Made by a program: the position numbers and the translations under genes
Shown: positions 24,482-33,900 of the stretch, in pieces
Position numbering within the stretch: position 1 is the stretch's first letter
Layout: the number at the start of each line of letters is the position of its first letter
The notes under the pieces: generated by a model
Databases searched by the model: none
What the model was told of the DNA's origin: nothing
The model's input: the letters and a program-made list of their open reading frames with translations, nothing else
NCBI RefSeq assembly: GCF_008119785.1
Contig: NZ_VSFA01000004.1
Span: 1 to 64,000 of the forward strand
Source: Micromonospora sp. MP36
GTDB lineage: Bacteria > Actinomycetota > Actinomycetes > Mycobacteriales > Micromonosporaceae
Direction: 5' to 3'
DNA length: 64,000 nucleotides

Positions 24482-25009
24482 TCAGGAGTCCAGGCGCTCG
24501 GCGTACGCGGCGCGCAGCTGCTCCCAGCCGAAGTCCAGCGCCTCGCCGCCGCGGATCGGGCCGACCGGGTCCCCGTCGAGCAGGTGACCGGCGACGTCCA
24601 GGCAGAGGTGCCAGCCCGCGGCCATCAGCGGGGCCTGGTCGGCCTTCTCGATCCGGTGCCGCAGGGTCAGCCGGGTGCCCGCGTCCGTCGGGGTCAGCTC
24701 CCAGCGCAGCCGGTCGTCGCCCCAGGTGTACTCCAGCAGCGACGGGCACTCCGCCCGGATCACGGTGGCCGGCGCGTCGAAGGTCCGCTCGCCGTCGACG
24801 GCGCTGAGCGTGGCGTCGCCGGGCGTACCGAGATCCCGGCTGGCCAGGAAGGGCGCCCACTGGGCGAGCTGGTCGGGCTCGGTCAGCGCGGCCCAGACCT
24901 TCTCCGGCGGATGCCGCAGGTCCCGGACGAACACGAGGTCCCACCGGTCGCCGGCCGGCACCCGGGCGACCTCGGCGAGCGGGCCGGGCCGGAAGTTGTC
25001 GCGTTCCAT
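24482..25009 (-). CDS. SRPBCC / AHSA1-type START-domain protein
   Basis: A 175-residue cytoplasmic helix-grip protein. The Aha1/CalC pattern is clear: VFVRDLRHPPEKVWAALTEPDQLAQWAPF near 27-55, then LLEYTWGDDRLRWELTPTDAGTRLTLRHRI near 105-135, and a long C-terminal helix. It starts 2 bp after the ArsR stop, with GGAGTGACG upstream of the ATG. This ArsR-SRPBCC order is a common actinomycete pair. The ligand is unknown. Confidence 0.9.
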   Translation of the reverse strand: MERDNFRPGPLAEVARVPAGDRWDLVFVRDLRHPPEKVWAALTEPDQLAQWAPFLASRDLGTPGDATLSAVDGERTFDAPATVIRAECPSLLEYTWGDDRLRWELTPTDAGTRLTLRHRIEKADQAPLMAAGWHLCLDVAGHLLDGDPVGPIRGGEALDFGWEQLRAAYAERLDS

Positions 25010-25011
25010 CG

Positions 25012-25320
25012 TCACTCCTGACTGTCGAGATGGCGCTCCAGGGCGTCGAGGTGGTCCGCCCACATCCGCCGGTACGGCCCGAGCCAGTCGTCGACCGTGC
25101 GCAGCGGGCGCGGGTCGATCCGGTAGATCCGCTGCTGGGCGGCGGTGCGGCAGGTGACGAAGCCGGCCTCGCGGAGCACCCTGAGGTGCTTGGAGACGGC
25201 CGGCTGGCTCATCCCGAGCGTGTCCACCAGGTCACCGACGCTGCTCTCGGTGCGGCGCAGCCGGTCGAGGATGCGGCGTCGGGTGGGCTCGGCCAGGACG
25301 GCGAAGACGTCGACGGACAC
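25012..25320 (-). CDS. ArsR-family regulator
   Basis: A 102-residue winged-helix repressor (VFAVLAEPTRRRILDRLRR; LVDTLGMSQPAVSKHLRVLREAGFV). No ArsR metal-site Cys pair is present; the single Cys in VTCRTAAQQ is not a CxC motif. It is therefore probably one of the non-metal ArsR proteins paired with SRPBCC genes. The GTG start at 25320 was chosen on domain length. The palindrome at 25346-25361 just upstream suggests self-repression. Confidence 0.92.
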   Translation of the reverse strand: MSVDVFAVLAEPTRRRILDRLRRTESSVGDLVDTLGMSQPAVSKHLRVLREAGFVTCRTAAQQRIYRIDPRPLRTVDDWLGPYRRMWADHLDALERHLDSQE

Positions 25321-25345
25321 CAGACCAATATGCCTCAGCAGTTAT

Positions 25346-25361
25346 ATGCCTGTAAAGGCAT
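25346..25361. promoter_or_regulatory. Candidate ArsR operator
   Basis: ATGCCT-GTAA-AGGCAT is a perfect 16-bp inverted repeat. A third TATGCCT copy is at 25329-25335, 16 bp away. It lies 26-41 bp upstream of the ArsR start. Confidence 0.5.
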
Positions 25362-25439
25362 GGCCGCTGTTGGAGCCGGTGCGGGTGACGGGGACCGGTG
25401 CCCGGGGCGGGCCACCGATCCGCTTCCTATGCTCGGATC

Positions 25440-26369
25440 ATGGAACTGCGGATCTTCACCGAACCCCAGCAGGGCGCCAGCTACGACCAGCTGCTCGCCG
25501 TGGCCCGGCGCGCGGAGGAGACGGGCTTCGGCGCGTTCTTCCGCTCCGACCACTACCTGAAGATGGGCTCGGGGAGCGGCGAGCCGGGCCCGACCGACGC
25601 CTGGACCACCCTCGCCGGCCTGGCCCGGGACACCACCCGGATCCGACTCGGCACACTGATGACCGCGGCCACCTTCCGGCTCCCCGGCCCGCTCGCCATC
25701 ACCGTCGCGCAGGTCGACCAGATGAGCGGCGGCCGGGTCGAGCTGGGCATCGGCACCGGCTGGTACGCGGACGAGCACACCGCGTACGGCATCCCGTTCC
25801 CGCCGCTCGGGGAGCGCTTCGACCGGCTGGAGGAGCAGCTGGCGGTGATCACCGGTCTCTGGGCGACCCCGGCCGGCCGGACCTTCGACTTCCCCGGCAA
25901 GTACTACCCGGTCAGCGACTCGCCCGCGCTGCCCAAGCCGGTGCAGCAGCCGCGCCCGCCGATCCTGCTCGGCGGGAAGGGCCCGAAGCGGACGCCCCGC
26001 CTCGCTGCCCGCTACGCCGACGAGTTCAACCTGCCGTTCGTCTCGGTCGAGGACTCGGCGGCCCAGTTCCAGCGGGTACGCGCCGCCTGCGCGGAGATCG
26101 ACCGGGACCCGTCCACCATGGTCTGGTCCAACGCCCTGGTCCTCTGCTGCGGCCGGGACGAGGCCGAGGTGGCCCGGCGCGCCGCGGCGATCGGCCGGGA
26201 GCCCGCCGAGCTGCGCAAGAACGGCCTCGCCGGCACACCCGCCGAGGTCGTCGACAAGCTCGGCCGGTATGCCGCGATCGGCAGCCAGCGGGTCTACCTC
26301 CAGCTGCTCGACCTGACCGACCTGGACCACCTGGAGCTGGTCGCCGCCGAAGCCATGCCGCAGCTCTGA
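25440..26369 (+). CDS. F420-dependent luciferase-like (LLM) oxidoreductase
   Basis: A 309-residue TIM-barrel LLM enzyme. Family segments are MELRIFTEPQ at the start, GFGAFFRSDHYLKMGSG near 28-44, IRLGTLMTAATFRLPGPLA near 68-86, GRVELGIGTGWYADEH near 100-116, and PPILLGGKGPKRTPRLAARYAD near 175-196. The actinomycete setting and GTGW signature favour cofactor F420 over FMN. The ATG at 25440 has no strong Shine-Dalgarno. It is divergent from the ArsR pair, and no partner reveals its substrate. Confidence 0.9.
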   Translation: MELRIFTEPQQGASYDQLLAVARRAEETGFGAFFRSDHYLKMGSGSGEPGPTDAWTTLAGLARDTTRIRLGTLMTAATFRLPGPLAITVAQVDQMSGGRVELGIGTGWYADEHTAYGIPFPPLGERFDRLEEQLAVITGLWATPAGRTFDFPGKYYPVSDSPALPKPVQQPRPPILLGGKGPKRTPRLAARYADEFNLPFVSVEDSAAQFQRVRAACAEIDRDPSTMVWSNALVLCCGRDEAEVARRAAAIGREPAELRKNGLAGTPAEVVDKLGRYAAIGSQRVYLQLLDLTDLDHLELVAAEAMPQL

Positions 26370-26666
26370 CGATCGACCACGCCGGGCCGACGGCCGCCCC
26401 GAGGCGCCGGCCCGGGGCCCGGCGGCTCCGGCTCGGGCTCCGGGACCGGTCCCGGCACCGGATGCCCGGCCGGTGACCCGCCGACCGGGCCGCGGCCCGC
26501 ACCGGTCGGGTCGATCTCCTGCTCCGACGGGTGCCCGTCGCCGCGGCGGGTCGGGTCGCGGTAGCTGCTCATCCGCACCGCATTCCCCGTCCGTGGCGGG
26601 CCAACCGTGCCTTGACAGGTGGGCGGAAAATGCACCCGGACGACGGTGTCGGATCGGGGGTACGAC
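26370..26666. other. Intergenic region with GC-rich imperfect repeats
   Basis: No gene is supported. Several GGCCGG/CCGGCC-rich inverted segments (26400-26480) may end the LLM transcript, but none is a clean terminator. GGGGG at 26656 serves the next ATG. Confidence 0.35.
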
Positions 26667-27395
26667 ATGGAAGTGCATCGCAGCCGGGGGACACTGCCGC
26701 TGGCCGTCGCCTGCGTGTTGGGCGGGGTGACGGTGCTCGCCCTCGCCGGCGAGGGTTCGGTGCTGCGGGTGCTGGCGGCCCTCGGGGCCGTGGTGCTCGG
26801 CGGCGTGGTGCTGGTCGGCGCCGTGCGGCCGTTCCGCTTCCTGATCGGGCCGGCGGGGATCGAGGTGCGCCGCCCGGGTCTGCGCGGGACGTACCGGTGG
26901 GAGCAGTTCGAGGCGCTCGCCCTCGACGACGCCGGCCGGCTGGTCGCGGTGCCTGCGGCGGGGCTGGGCCTGCGGACCACCGCGCGGCACCCGCGCGACG
27001 GGCGGGCCGCCGTCGAACTCCTCGATCTCCGCCAGATCCGGGAGAGCCCGGACGACGTGGCGGCGGCGCTGAGCCGGTACTCCGGCGGCCGCTTCACCGA
27101 CGCGCGTACGCCGGTAGCCGCCCGGCTCGCCGGGGCGGAGATCGACTTCACCGTCGCCCTGCGCGGCTACTTCACGGCGCAGGTCGACCAGTTGGTGCAC
27201 CGCGCCCAGGACGCGCTGGCCCAGGGCGGCCCGGCCGAGCGGCGGGCCGCCCGCGCGGAGATCGAGCAGGCCCGGGCGGCCGGTATCCCGGTCGGGCTGC
27301 GTGGCTACGACGTCGGCCAGGTCGACGCGGCGCTCGACGCGCTCTGCGCCGCCCTCACCGCGGAGCCCACCACCGATCGAGAGACCACCACGTGA
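26667..27395 (+). CDS. PH-like membrane protein with two DivIVA-type RGY segments
   Basis: A 242-residue protein not assigned to a characterised family. Two hydrophobic helices (about 10-28 and 35-55) are followed by a PH-like beta domain (FRFLIGPAGIEVRRPGLRGTYRWEQFEALAL). The C-terminal third has two copies of a DivIVA-like N-terminal signature, FTVALRGYFTAQVDQLVHRA and VGLRGYDVGQVDAALDAL, joined by a charged helical linker. DivIVA segments target curved membranes and coil into oligomers, so a polar or septal scaffold role is possible. Its stop overlaps the alditol oxidase start (GTGA). Confidence 0.7.
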   Translation: MEVHRSRGTLPLAVACVLGGVTVLALAGEGSVLRVLAALGAVVLGGVVLVGAVRPFRFLIGPAGIEVRRPGLRGTYRWEQFEALALDDAGRLVAVPAAGLGLRTTARHPRDGRAAVELLDLRQIRESPDDVAAALSRYSGGRFTDARTPVAARLAGAEIDFTVALRGYFTAQVDQLVHRAQDALAQGGPAERRAARAEIEQARAAGIPVGLRGYDVGQVDAALDALCAALTAEPTTDRETTT

Positions 27396-28624
27396 CCGGC
27401 GCCGGCCGCAACTGGGCGGGCAACGTCCGGTACGCCGCCCGGGCCCGCCATCGGCCATCCAACCTGGACGAGCTGCGCCGGCTGGTGGCGGGGGCGGACC
27501 GGGTCCGGGCGGTGGGCACCGGGCACTCGTTCAACCGGCTGGGCGACACCAGGGGAGAGCTGGTCTCGGTGGCCGGGCTGCCGCCCACCGTCGTGCTGGA
27601 CCGCGACCGCGGCACGGTCACCGTCGCCGCCGGCCTGTGCTACGGCGACGCCGCCACCCGCCTGCACGCCGAGGGGTATGCGCTGGCCAACCTCGCCTCG
27701 CTGCCGCACATCTCGGTGGCCGGCGCGGTCGCCACCGCCACCCACGGCTCGGGTGCCGCCCACGGCAACCTGGCCACCGCCGTGGCCGCCCTGGAGCTGG
27801 TCACCGCCGACGGCGACCTGCTCACCGTGGACCGCGCCGACCCGCGCTTCGCCGGCATGGTGGTCAACCTCGGCGCGCTGGGCGTGGTCACCCGGGTCAC
27901 CCTCGACGTGGTGCCCACCTTCGACGTCCGGCAGTACGTCCGGCTCGGCCTGCCCCGCGAGGCGCTCGGCGCCGCCTGCGACGCCGCGTACAGCGTGAGC
28001 GTCTTCACCGGCTGGCGCTCGTCCCGGCTGGACCAGGTGTGGCTCAAGCAGCGGGCCGACGCGCCGCCACCCCCGGCGGACTGGCTGGACACCGTCGCCG
28101 CCGACGCGCCCTGCCACCCGGTGCCCGGCATGCCGGCCGAGCACTGCACCGCCCAGCTCGGCGCGCCCGGGCCGTGGCACGAACGGCTGCCGCACTTCCG
28201 GCTCGGCTTCACCCCGAGCAGCGGCGACGAGCTCCAGTCGGAGTGGCACCTGCCGCGCGCCTCGGCCGCCGCGGCGCTCGCCGCGCTCGACCCGGCCGCC
28301 GAGCGGATCGCCGCGGTGCTCCAGGTCTGTGAGCTGCGCACCATCGCCGCCGACGGGTTGTGGCTCAGCCCCAACCACAACCGGGACAGCCTGGCGCTCC
28401 ACTTCACCTGGATCGGCGACCCGGCGCAGGTGACGCCGGTGGTGGCCGAGGTGGAGGAGCGGCTGGTCCCCTTCGCCCCGCGCCCGCACTGGGGCAAGCT
28501 CTTCGCCCGGAACCCGGCCGCGACGTACTCCCGCTGTGACGACTTCCGCGCCCTGATGGCCGACCTCGACCCGGCCGGGAAGTTCCGTACCGACGAGCTG
28601 GACCGCTACTTTCCCCGCGGATAG
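27392..28624 (+). CDS. aldO: Alditol oxidase (AldO-like, FAD-binding)
   Basis: A 410-residue FAD oxidase of the VAO/D-arabinono-lactone-oxidase family, oxidising polyols such as xylitol or sorbitol with O2 to give H2O2. It matches the Streptomyces AldO as remembered, block by block: NWAGNVRY at the start, GTGHSFNRL near 46 (the His carries covalent FAD in AldO), LPHISVAGAVATATHGSG, GPWHERLPHFRLGFTPSSG, ELRTIAADGLWLSP and HWGKLF. Length (AldO about 418) agrees. It starts with GTG at 27392 inside the previous gene's stop, so expression is coupled to the DivIVA-like protein. Confidence 0.9.
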   Translation: MTGAGRNWAGNVRYAARARHRPSNLDELRRLVAGADRVRAVGTGHSFNRLGDTRGELVSVAGLPPTVVLDRDRGTVTVAAGLCYGDAATRLHAEGYALANLASLPHISVAGAVATATHGSGAAHGNLATAVAALELVTADGDLLTVDRADPRFAGMVVNLGALGVVTRVTLDVVPTFDVRQYVRLGLPREALGAACDAAYSVSVFTGWRSSRLDQVWLKQRADAPPPPADWLDTVAADAPCHPVPGMPAEHCTAQLGAPGPWHERLPHFRLGFTPSSGDELQSEWHLPRASAAAALAALDPAAERIAAVLQVCELRTIAADGLWLSPNHNRDSLALHFTWIGDPAQVTPVVAEVEERLVPFAPRPHWGKLFARNPAATYSRCDDFRALMADLDPAGKFRTDELDRYFPRG

Positions 28625-28727
28625 GCGGCGGCAAGACCCGCCGCGGTGGGCGTGCGGGCCGCCACCTTCGCGCTTCTACAGCACATCGTCGACACCGTCG
28701 AGCTTGCCTGCCGGGGCGTGTCCAGTT

Positions 28728-28741
28728 GGCGACATGTCGCC
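28728..28741. promoter_or_regulatory. 14-bp palindrome upstream of the subtilase gene
   Basis: GGCGACATGTCGCC is a perfect palindrome about 100 bp before the protease ATG. An operator function is inferred. Confidence 0.4.
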
Positions 28742-28842
28742 TCTGTGGCACCTGGCACCTAGTGACCACCATCCCTGTCGCCTATCAGACTCCGGTGGTG
28801 TCAACAGTGGTTGCCAGCTTCGCTGAGCAGAGGAGTAGCACG

Positions 28843-31800
28843 ATGAACCGGCTCTTACGCTGGACGGCCATGGCGTTGGTCGGCGTCCTGGCGGTGGGCG
28901 TTCCCGCCGAGGCAGCGCCACCGCCCCCGGCAGAAGCTAGCGGAGCCGCGGCGACCGCTAGCCCGTCCCGCGTCACCCTGATAACGGGCGACGTGGTGGA
29001 GTTGGTCGAGGCGTCGCCCGGCAGGTACGCCGCCTCGGTCCGGCCGGCGCCGGGCCGGGAAGGGATCACGTTCCACACCCTGGAAGTCGACAGCGGCCTG
29101 CGCGTACTGCCCAGCGACGTCGTGCCGTACGTGTCCACCGGCGTTCTCGACGGTGACCTGTTCGACGTACAGGAGCTCATCGCGCAGGGCCTCGGCGACG
29201 ACGCGGCGCCGAACCTGCCACTGATCATTCGCTACCGGGATACCCGCGAGCAGACGATAGCCGGGGCACGGCGTGTCTCCAGGCTGGACAGCATCGGCGC
29301 CGCTGCGGTCGTCGAGGACAAGGCGGCGCTGACCGGGTTCTGGCAGGCAGCAGCCGGCGGCAGCCCGGGCGTCCGTTCGCTCGGCGGGGACACGCCGCAG
29401 CTGGGGTCCGGCATCGCGCAGATCTGGCTCGACGGGCGGGTGAAGCCGACGCTCGATCGTAGCGTGGCGCAGATCGGCGCTCCGGCAGCATGGGCGTCGG
29501 GGTACGACGGCGACGGTGTCACGGTGGCGGTACTGGACACCGGCATCGACGCGACACACCCCGACTTCGCAGGAAAGATCAGCGCGACGAAGAACTTCTC
29601 CAACAGCGCCACGACCGCTGACAAGTTCGGACACGGCACGCACGTTGCCAGCACGATCGCCGGCACCGGCGCCGCCTCGGACGGCCGACGCAAGGGCGTC
29701 GCACCCGGGGCGAACCTGCTCATCGGCAAGGTGTTGAACGACAGTGGCTCCGGCTCCGAGTCGTGGATCATCGCCGGAATGGAGTGGGCGGTCAGTTCCG
29801 GAGCCGACGTGGTCAACATGAGCCTCGGCGGAGATGCTACCGATGGCACCGATCCGTTGAGCGAGGCGGTCAACCGGCTCACCGCGAGCAGCGGCACCCT
29901 CTTCGTCGTCTCGGCTGGTAACGAGGGGGAGGAGTCGACCGTAGGCAACCCGGGTGCGGCCGATGCCGCGCTCACTGTCGGTGCGGTGGACCGCGACGAG
30001 AGCCTTGCGAGTTTTTCCAGTCGGGGTCCGCGGTTGGGTGACTATGCCGTGAAGCCGGAAATCACCGCACCGGGTGTCGGGATCGTCGCGGCGCGGGCCG
30101 CCGGTACCGCGATGGGAACGCCGCTCGACGCGTACTACACCGCGGCGTCCGGCACGTCCATGGCTGCGCCGCACGTGGCGGGTGCGGCGGCGATCCTCGC
30201 CCAGCGCCACCCCGACTGGAACGCCGCGCAACTCAAGGACGCGCTGGTGAGCACGGCCCGCACCAATCCTGCCCTGACCGTGCACCAGCAGGGCGCCGGC
30301 CGGGTCGACGTGGCGCGGGCGACTGCCCAGCCGGTGCACGCGACCGGAGTGCTCAACTTCGGGGTGCATACCGACACCACGCCGGACGAGGCGCCGATCA
30401 CCCGGCAGGTCTCCGTCACCAATACTGGGGACAGCGCGGTGACGCTGTCGCTCGCCGCCCGCCTGGAGAACCTCGACTCTCACGCCACGGACCAGGACGC
30501 TGTCACGCTCGGCGCCGACCAGATCGTCGTGCCCGCAGGCACGAGCCGGCAGGTGCCGGTCACAATCGACCCAGCCAAGCTGACCCGTGGGCGGCACGGC
30601 GGTTGGCTCACGGCCAACGGCGCCGGCGGGGTGCTGACCACCACCGCCCTGGGGGTGACCCTCGATGGGCCCAAGCACACCGTGACCCTGCGCGGGGTCG
30701 ACCGCAGCGGCGCGGACACGAGCGTGCCCGTGGTCGCCCTGCACGGCGCCGACCGCCGCTCGGACATGGTGAAGTGGATTCAGAAGGGCAAGCCCCTGAC
30801 CGTCGAGGTCGAGGAGGGCAACTATCTACTGCACGGCCTGATCTCGGACGGTGGGCCACTCGACTCACAGGCCACCCTGATCACCGACCCGCAGCTGAAG
30901 GTCACCCGCGACATCGAGGTGGTCATCGACGCCCGCAAGGGGACCCCGATCACTATCAAGACCCCGAAACCCGCCGAGCAGCAGGCGGTGCTGAGCTACT
31001 ACGTACACCGCACCTTCGGCAACGGCCGGAGCATCAGCCACGGGGTCATGCATTTCAGCACCGTGCAGCAGGTCAACGTGACGCCCACCGACCAAGTCAC
31101 CGACGGTGACTACGAATTCGCCTCCCGATGGCAACTTGTCGCGCCCATGGTGAGCGCCCACGTGTCCGGCGTGTCCGGGCCGCTGGACATCAACCTGCTG
31201 CACCGTTCACCGGCCTTCGACGGTGTACGCAACTTCCCGCTGGTCTGGGCCGGCACCGGCACCGACGCCGAGCTGGCCGCAGCTGACGTACGCGGAGCCG
31301 CGGTGCTCATGGACAGTGCGCAGGGCCGTTCCGAGAGCGCCCAGGTGGCTGCCGCGGCAGCGGCCGGAGCCGCGGCCGCGCTGATCGTGCGGCCGGCCAC
31401 CTCTTCCGCATGGACGGTGTGGCGGCCGATCGCCACCCGGGAGCCGATCCCGGCGATGGTGGTCGCCAACGACGACGGCCAGCGCCTGAAGGCCGCCGCC
31501 ACGACGGGAAAGCCGATGCTCAGCCTCACCCTCACGGTGTCCAGTCCGTACCTGTACGACGTGTTCCATGTCGAGCGGGGCCGGATCCCGTCGCAGGTCG
31601 TCCACCGGGTGACCGCAGAGAACTCGGCACGGATCATCACCAGGTACGCCAACACCGGCGGGGATGAGTGGGCCAAGGAGCAGCGCTTCGGCTGGCGCCC
31701 CTGGCAGACGTACTCGTGGAACGACACCCAGCGCATGGTGCGTACGGGCGGGGAGCGCGAGGAGTGGGTTTCCGCCGGTGACTCGGTGTGGCAGCACCGG

Positions 31801-32577
31801 GTGGCGCATTACTACACGTGGGATGAGACGAATCCGCTCGGCGTCGGGATGCGGGACGCGCCGCGCAGCTACCAGGGCGAGTCCCGTACCCGCGAGGACT
31901 GGTTCACCCCAGTGGTGCGTCCGGCGGCGCCCCGCGGTGTCGCGGGCCTGGTGTCGACCCGCCGTGGCGACATCCTGGCCCTGCGGGTACCGGAATTCGT
32001 CGACGCCGCCGGCCACTACACGCTCGCGGGCAGCGGCGGTGAGCGCGATCTGGTGTCGGCACGACTGTTGCGTGACGGCGCCGTGCTCGCCGAATTGCCC
32101 GATGCGCGGCGGGATGTGCCGACGGTGGCTGGCGACGCCTCCTACCGGCTGGAGTTGACCACCCAGCGGGAGTCCAAAGAGTGGCAGTGGGCGACGCGCA
32201 CGCAGACGGCGTGGAGCTTCCGGTCCGGGCACCCGGACGGTGACCCGGAGAGGTCGCAGCCACTGCCGCTGCTGCAACTCGACTACTCCATTCCCGCCGA
32301 CCTGGCCGGAACGGTGCCCGGGGACCACCCGCACACCATCGGTATAGCGCTGCGCAACCAGGACGGGTTGGCGGCTCCAGCCGGAGGCAGCGTCGGGGTT
32401 GAGGTGTCGTTCGACGAAGGGGCGACGTGGCGCTCGGTGAAGGTGGCGGGCGAGGACGGCGCCTTCCATGCGGTCGTGCCGTCGGGCAGCGGCACGGTCT
32501 CGCTGCGGGTTCATGGCACCGATACCGATGGGAACGAGGTCACCCAGACGATCCTGCGAGCGTACGGGCTGCGCTGA
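28843..32577 (+). CDS. Secreted subtilisin-like serine protease (S8) with PA domain
   Basis: A 1244-residue exported protease. A signal peptide (about 1-23, cleaved after AEA) is followed by a pro-region. The catalytic domain has Asp in VAVLDTGIDATHPDF, His in GHGTHVASTIAG and Ser in ASGTSMAAPHVAGAAA, so the triad is intact. An Ig-like domain then leads to a PA-type insertion (FPLVWAGTGTDAELAAADVRGAAVLMD), where such domains bind substrate, and further beta-rich C-terminal modules. The ATG at 28843 follows AGAGGAG. Codons are less GC-skewed than in neighbours. Extracellular protein degradation is the probable role. Confidence 0.92.
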   Translation: MNRLLRWTAMALVGVLAVGVPAEAAPPPPAEASGAAATASPSRVTLITGDVVELVEASPGRYAASVRPAPGREGITFHTLEVDSGLRVLPSDVVPYVSTGVLDGDLFDVQELIAQGLGDDAAPNLPLIIRYRDTREQTIAGARRVSRLDSIGAAAVVEDKAALTGFWQAAAGGSPGVRSLGGDTPQLGSGIAQIWLDGRVKPTLDRSVAQIGAPAAWASGYDGDGVTVAVLDTGIDATHPDFAGKISATKNFSNSATTADKFGHGTHVASTIAGTGAASDGRRKGVAPGANLLIGKVLNDSGSGSESWIIAGMEWAVSSGADVVNMSLGGDATDGTDPLSEAVNRLTASSGTLFVVSAGNEGEESTVGNPGAADAALTVGAVDRDESLASFSSRGPRLGDYAVKPEITAPGVGIVAARAAGTAMGTPLDAYYTAASGTSMAAPHVAGAAAILAQRHPDWNAAQLKDALVSTARTNPALTVHQQGAGRVDVARATAQPVHATGVLNFGVHTDTTPDEAPITRQVSVTNTGDSAVTLSLAARLENLDSHATDQDAVTLGADQIVVPAGTSRQVPVTIDPAKLTRGRHGGWLTANGAGGVLTTTALGVTLDGPKHTVTLRGVDRSGADTSVPVVALHGADRRSDMVKWIQKGKPLTVEVEEGNYLLHGLISDGGPLDSQATLITDPQLKVTRDIEVVIDARKGTPITIKTPKPAEQQAVLSYYVHRTFGNGRSISHGVMHFSTVQQVNVTPTDQVTDGDYEFASRWQLVAPMVSAHVSGVSGPLDINLLHRSPAFDGVRNFPLVWAGTGTDAELAAADVRGAAVLMDSAQGRSESAQVAAAAAAGAAAALIVRPATSSAWTVWRPIATREPIPAMVVANDDGQRLKAAATTGKPMLSLTLTVSSPYLYDVFHVERGRIPSQVVHRVTAENSARIITRYANTGGDEWAKEQRFGWRPWQTYSWNDTQRMVRTGGEREEWVSAGDSVWQHRVAHYYTWDETNPLGVGMRDAPRSYQGESRTREDWFTPVVRPAAPRGVAGLVSTRRGDILALRVPEFVDAAGHYTLAGSGGERDLVSARLLRDGAVLAELPDARRDVPTVAGDASYRLELTTQRESKEWQWATRTQTAWSFRSGHPDGDPERSQPLPLLQLDYSIPADLAGTVPGDHPHTIGIALRNQDGLAAPAGGSVGVEVSFDEGATWRSVKVAGEDGAFHAVVPSGSGTVSLRVHGTDTDGNEVTQTILRAYGLR

Positions 32578-32582
32578 CCGCC

Positions 32583-32631
32583 GGTTGATCAGGGCGTCCG
32601 GCACGTCGACCCGTCGGCGCCCTGATCAACC
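32583..32631. terminator. Terminator after the subtilase gene
   Basis: 14-nt perfect arms GGTTGATCAGGGCG (32583-32596) and CGCCCTGATCAACC (32618-32631), 6 bp past the stop. Confidence 0.75.
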
Positions 32632-32751
32632 ACCACTCGGCCAGTGTCCCGGGATCCCGTCACCGCTTCGGTCCAGGTGAATTTCCCCGACCCGACGAGC
32701 TCGCCTTCGCGGCGGCCGGGTCAGATCCATGAACCGGTTGGCGGCAGCCGC

Positions 32752-33900
32752 TCAGCTACCGCGCCCGCCGGTCATCTGCTGGCGCATGCCGCCGCGCTGC
32801 ACGGCCCGGCTGATGTCGCTGGGCGAGACGATGCCGACCAGCCGCTGGTCGGTCACCACCAGCGCCCGGCCGTCGGCGCACTCGCTGAGCCGGGGGAGCA
32901 GGTCGGTGAGCTGCTCGTCCGGGGAGGCGAGCACCAGTTCGCCGGCCCGGCAGGACACCTCGGCCAGCGTGGTCGAGCCGCGCTGGTCGGCCGGGATGCC
33001 GCGGACCCGGTCGAGGGTGACCAGGCCGATGGGGCGTCCGCCATCCTCGGTCAGCGGTAGTGCCGAGTGCCGGTACGCGAAGAGATGGTGGTCCACGAAG
33101 TCGGCGACGGTCATGTCCTTGGAGGCGGTCTGCGGCTGCGGGGTCATCACGTCGGCGACGCGTACCCCGCGCAGGGCACTGCCCATCCGGGCCTGGCGCT
33201 CCTCCGCGCCCGCCGCCCCGATCAGGAACCAGCCGATCAGCGCCAGCCAGAGTCCGCCCACCCCGGCGCCCCTGAAGAACTGCCAGATCCCGACGGCGAT
33301 CAGCACGATGCCGAGCCCCCAGCCGGCCCGGGCGGCCACCACCGACGCCTTCGTCCGGTCGCCGGTGGCCCGCCACACCACCGCACGCAGCAACCGCCCG
33401 CCGTCCAGCGGCGCGGCCGGCAGCACGTTGAAGATCGCCAGCAGCACGTTGATGCCGGCCAGCCAGGACAGCGCGCCGACCAGCAGGCCGCGCCCGGTGG
33501 CCAGCGAGGCGAGCAACGCGATCACGCCGAAGAAGATGCCGATCAGCAGGCTGACCAGCGGCCCGATCCCGGCGATCCGCAACTCGGCCCCCGGGTCCCG
33601 CGCCTCCCCCTTCAGCTCGGACACCCCGCCGAAGAGCCAGAGCGTGATGCTGCCGACCTCGATGCCATTGCGCTTGGCGATGACCGCGTGGGCCACCTCG
33701 TGCGCGAGCAGGCCGAGGAAGAAGACCACCGCCGCGGCCAGCCCCGCCACCACGTACGCGAAGGTCGAATGGCCGGGATAGCTGCGCGGGAACAGACTGG
33801 CCGACAGCGCCCAGGCGATCAGCACGAAGATGACCAGGACGCTCCAGTTGACCCCGATCGGTACGCCCGCGATCCGGCCAAGCCGGAAGCTCGCCCTCAT
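32752..33900 (-). CDS. Site-2 protease family (M50) membrane metalloprotease with CBS domains
   Basis: A 382-residue intramembrane zinc protease. The metal site HEVAH is near residue 67 in the second helix. The third ligand lies in NVLPAAPLDGGRLLRA near 160. Six or so helices span to about 235. Two CBS modules follow (VADVMTPQPQTASKDMTVADFV; RALVVTDQRLVGIVSPSDI) and probably regulate activity with a nucleotide. This is the Rv1108/SpoIVFB-like CBS group. Substrates such as an anti-sigma factor or signal-peptide remnant are not indicated. Confidence 0.92.
   Translation of the reverse strand: MRASFRLGRIAGVPIGVNWSVLVIFVLIAWALSASLFPRSYPGHSTFAYVVAGLAAAVVFFLGLLAHEVAHAVIAKRNGIEVGSITLWLFGGVSELKGEARDPGAELRIAGIGPLVSLLIGIFFGVIALLASLATGRGLLVGALSWLAGINVLLAIFNVLPAAPLDGGRLLRAVVWRATGDRTKASVVAARAGWGLGIVLIAVGIWQFFRGAGVGGLWLALIGWFLIGAAGAEERQARMGSALRGVRVADVMTPQPQTASKDMTVADFVDHHLFAYRHSALPLTEDGGRPIGLVTLDRVRGIPADQRGSTTLAEVSCRAGELVLASPDEQLTDLLPRLSECADGRALVVTDQRLVGIVSPSDISRAVQRGGMRQQMTGGRGS

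Noticed and set aside
25335..27458. Minus-strand open frame of 707 codons
   Set aside because: Antisense to the LLM and PH/DivIVA genes; no domain; the plus strand has clear motifs.
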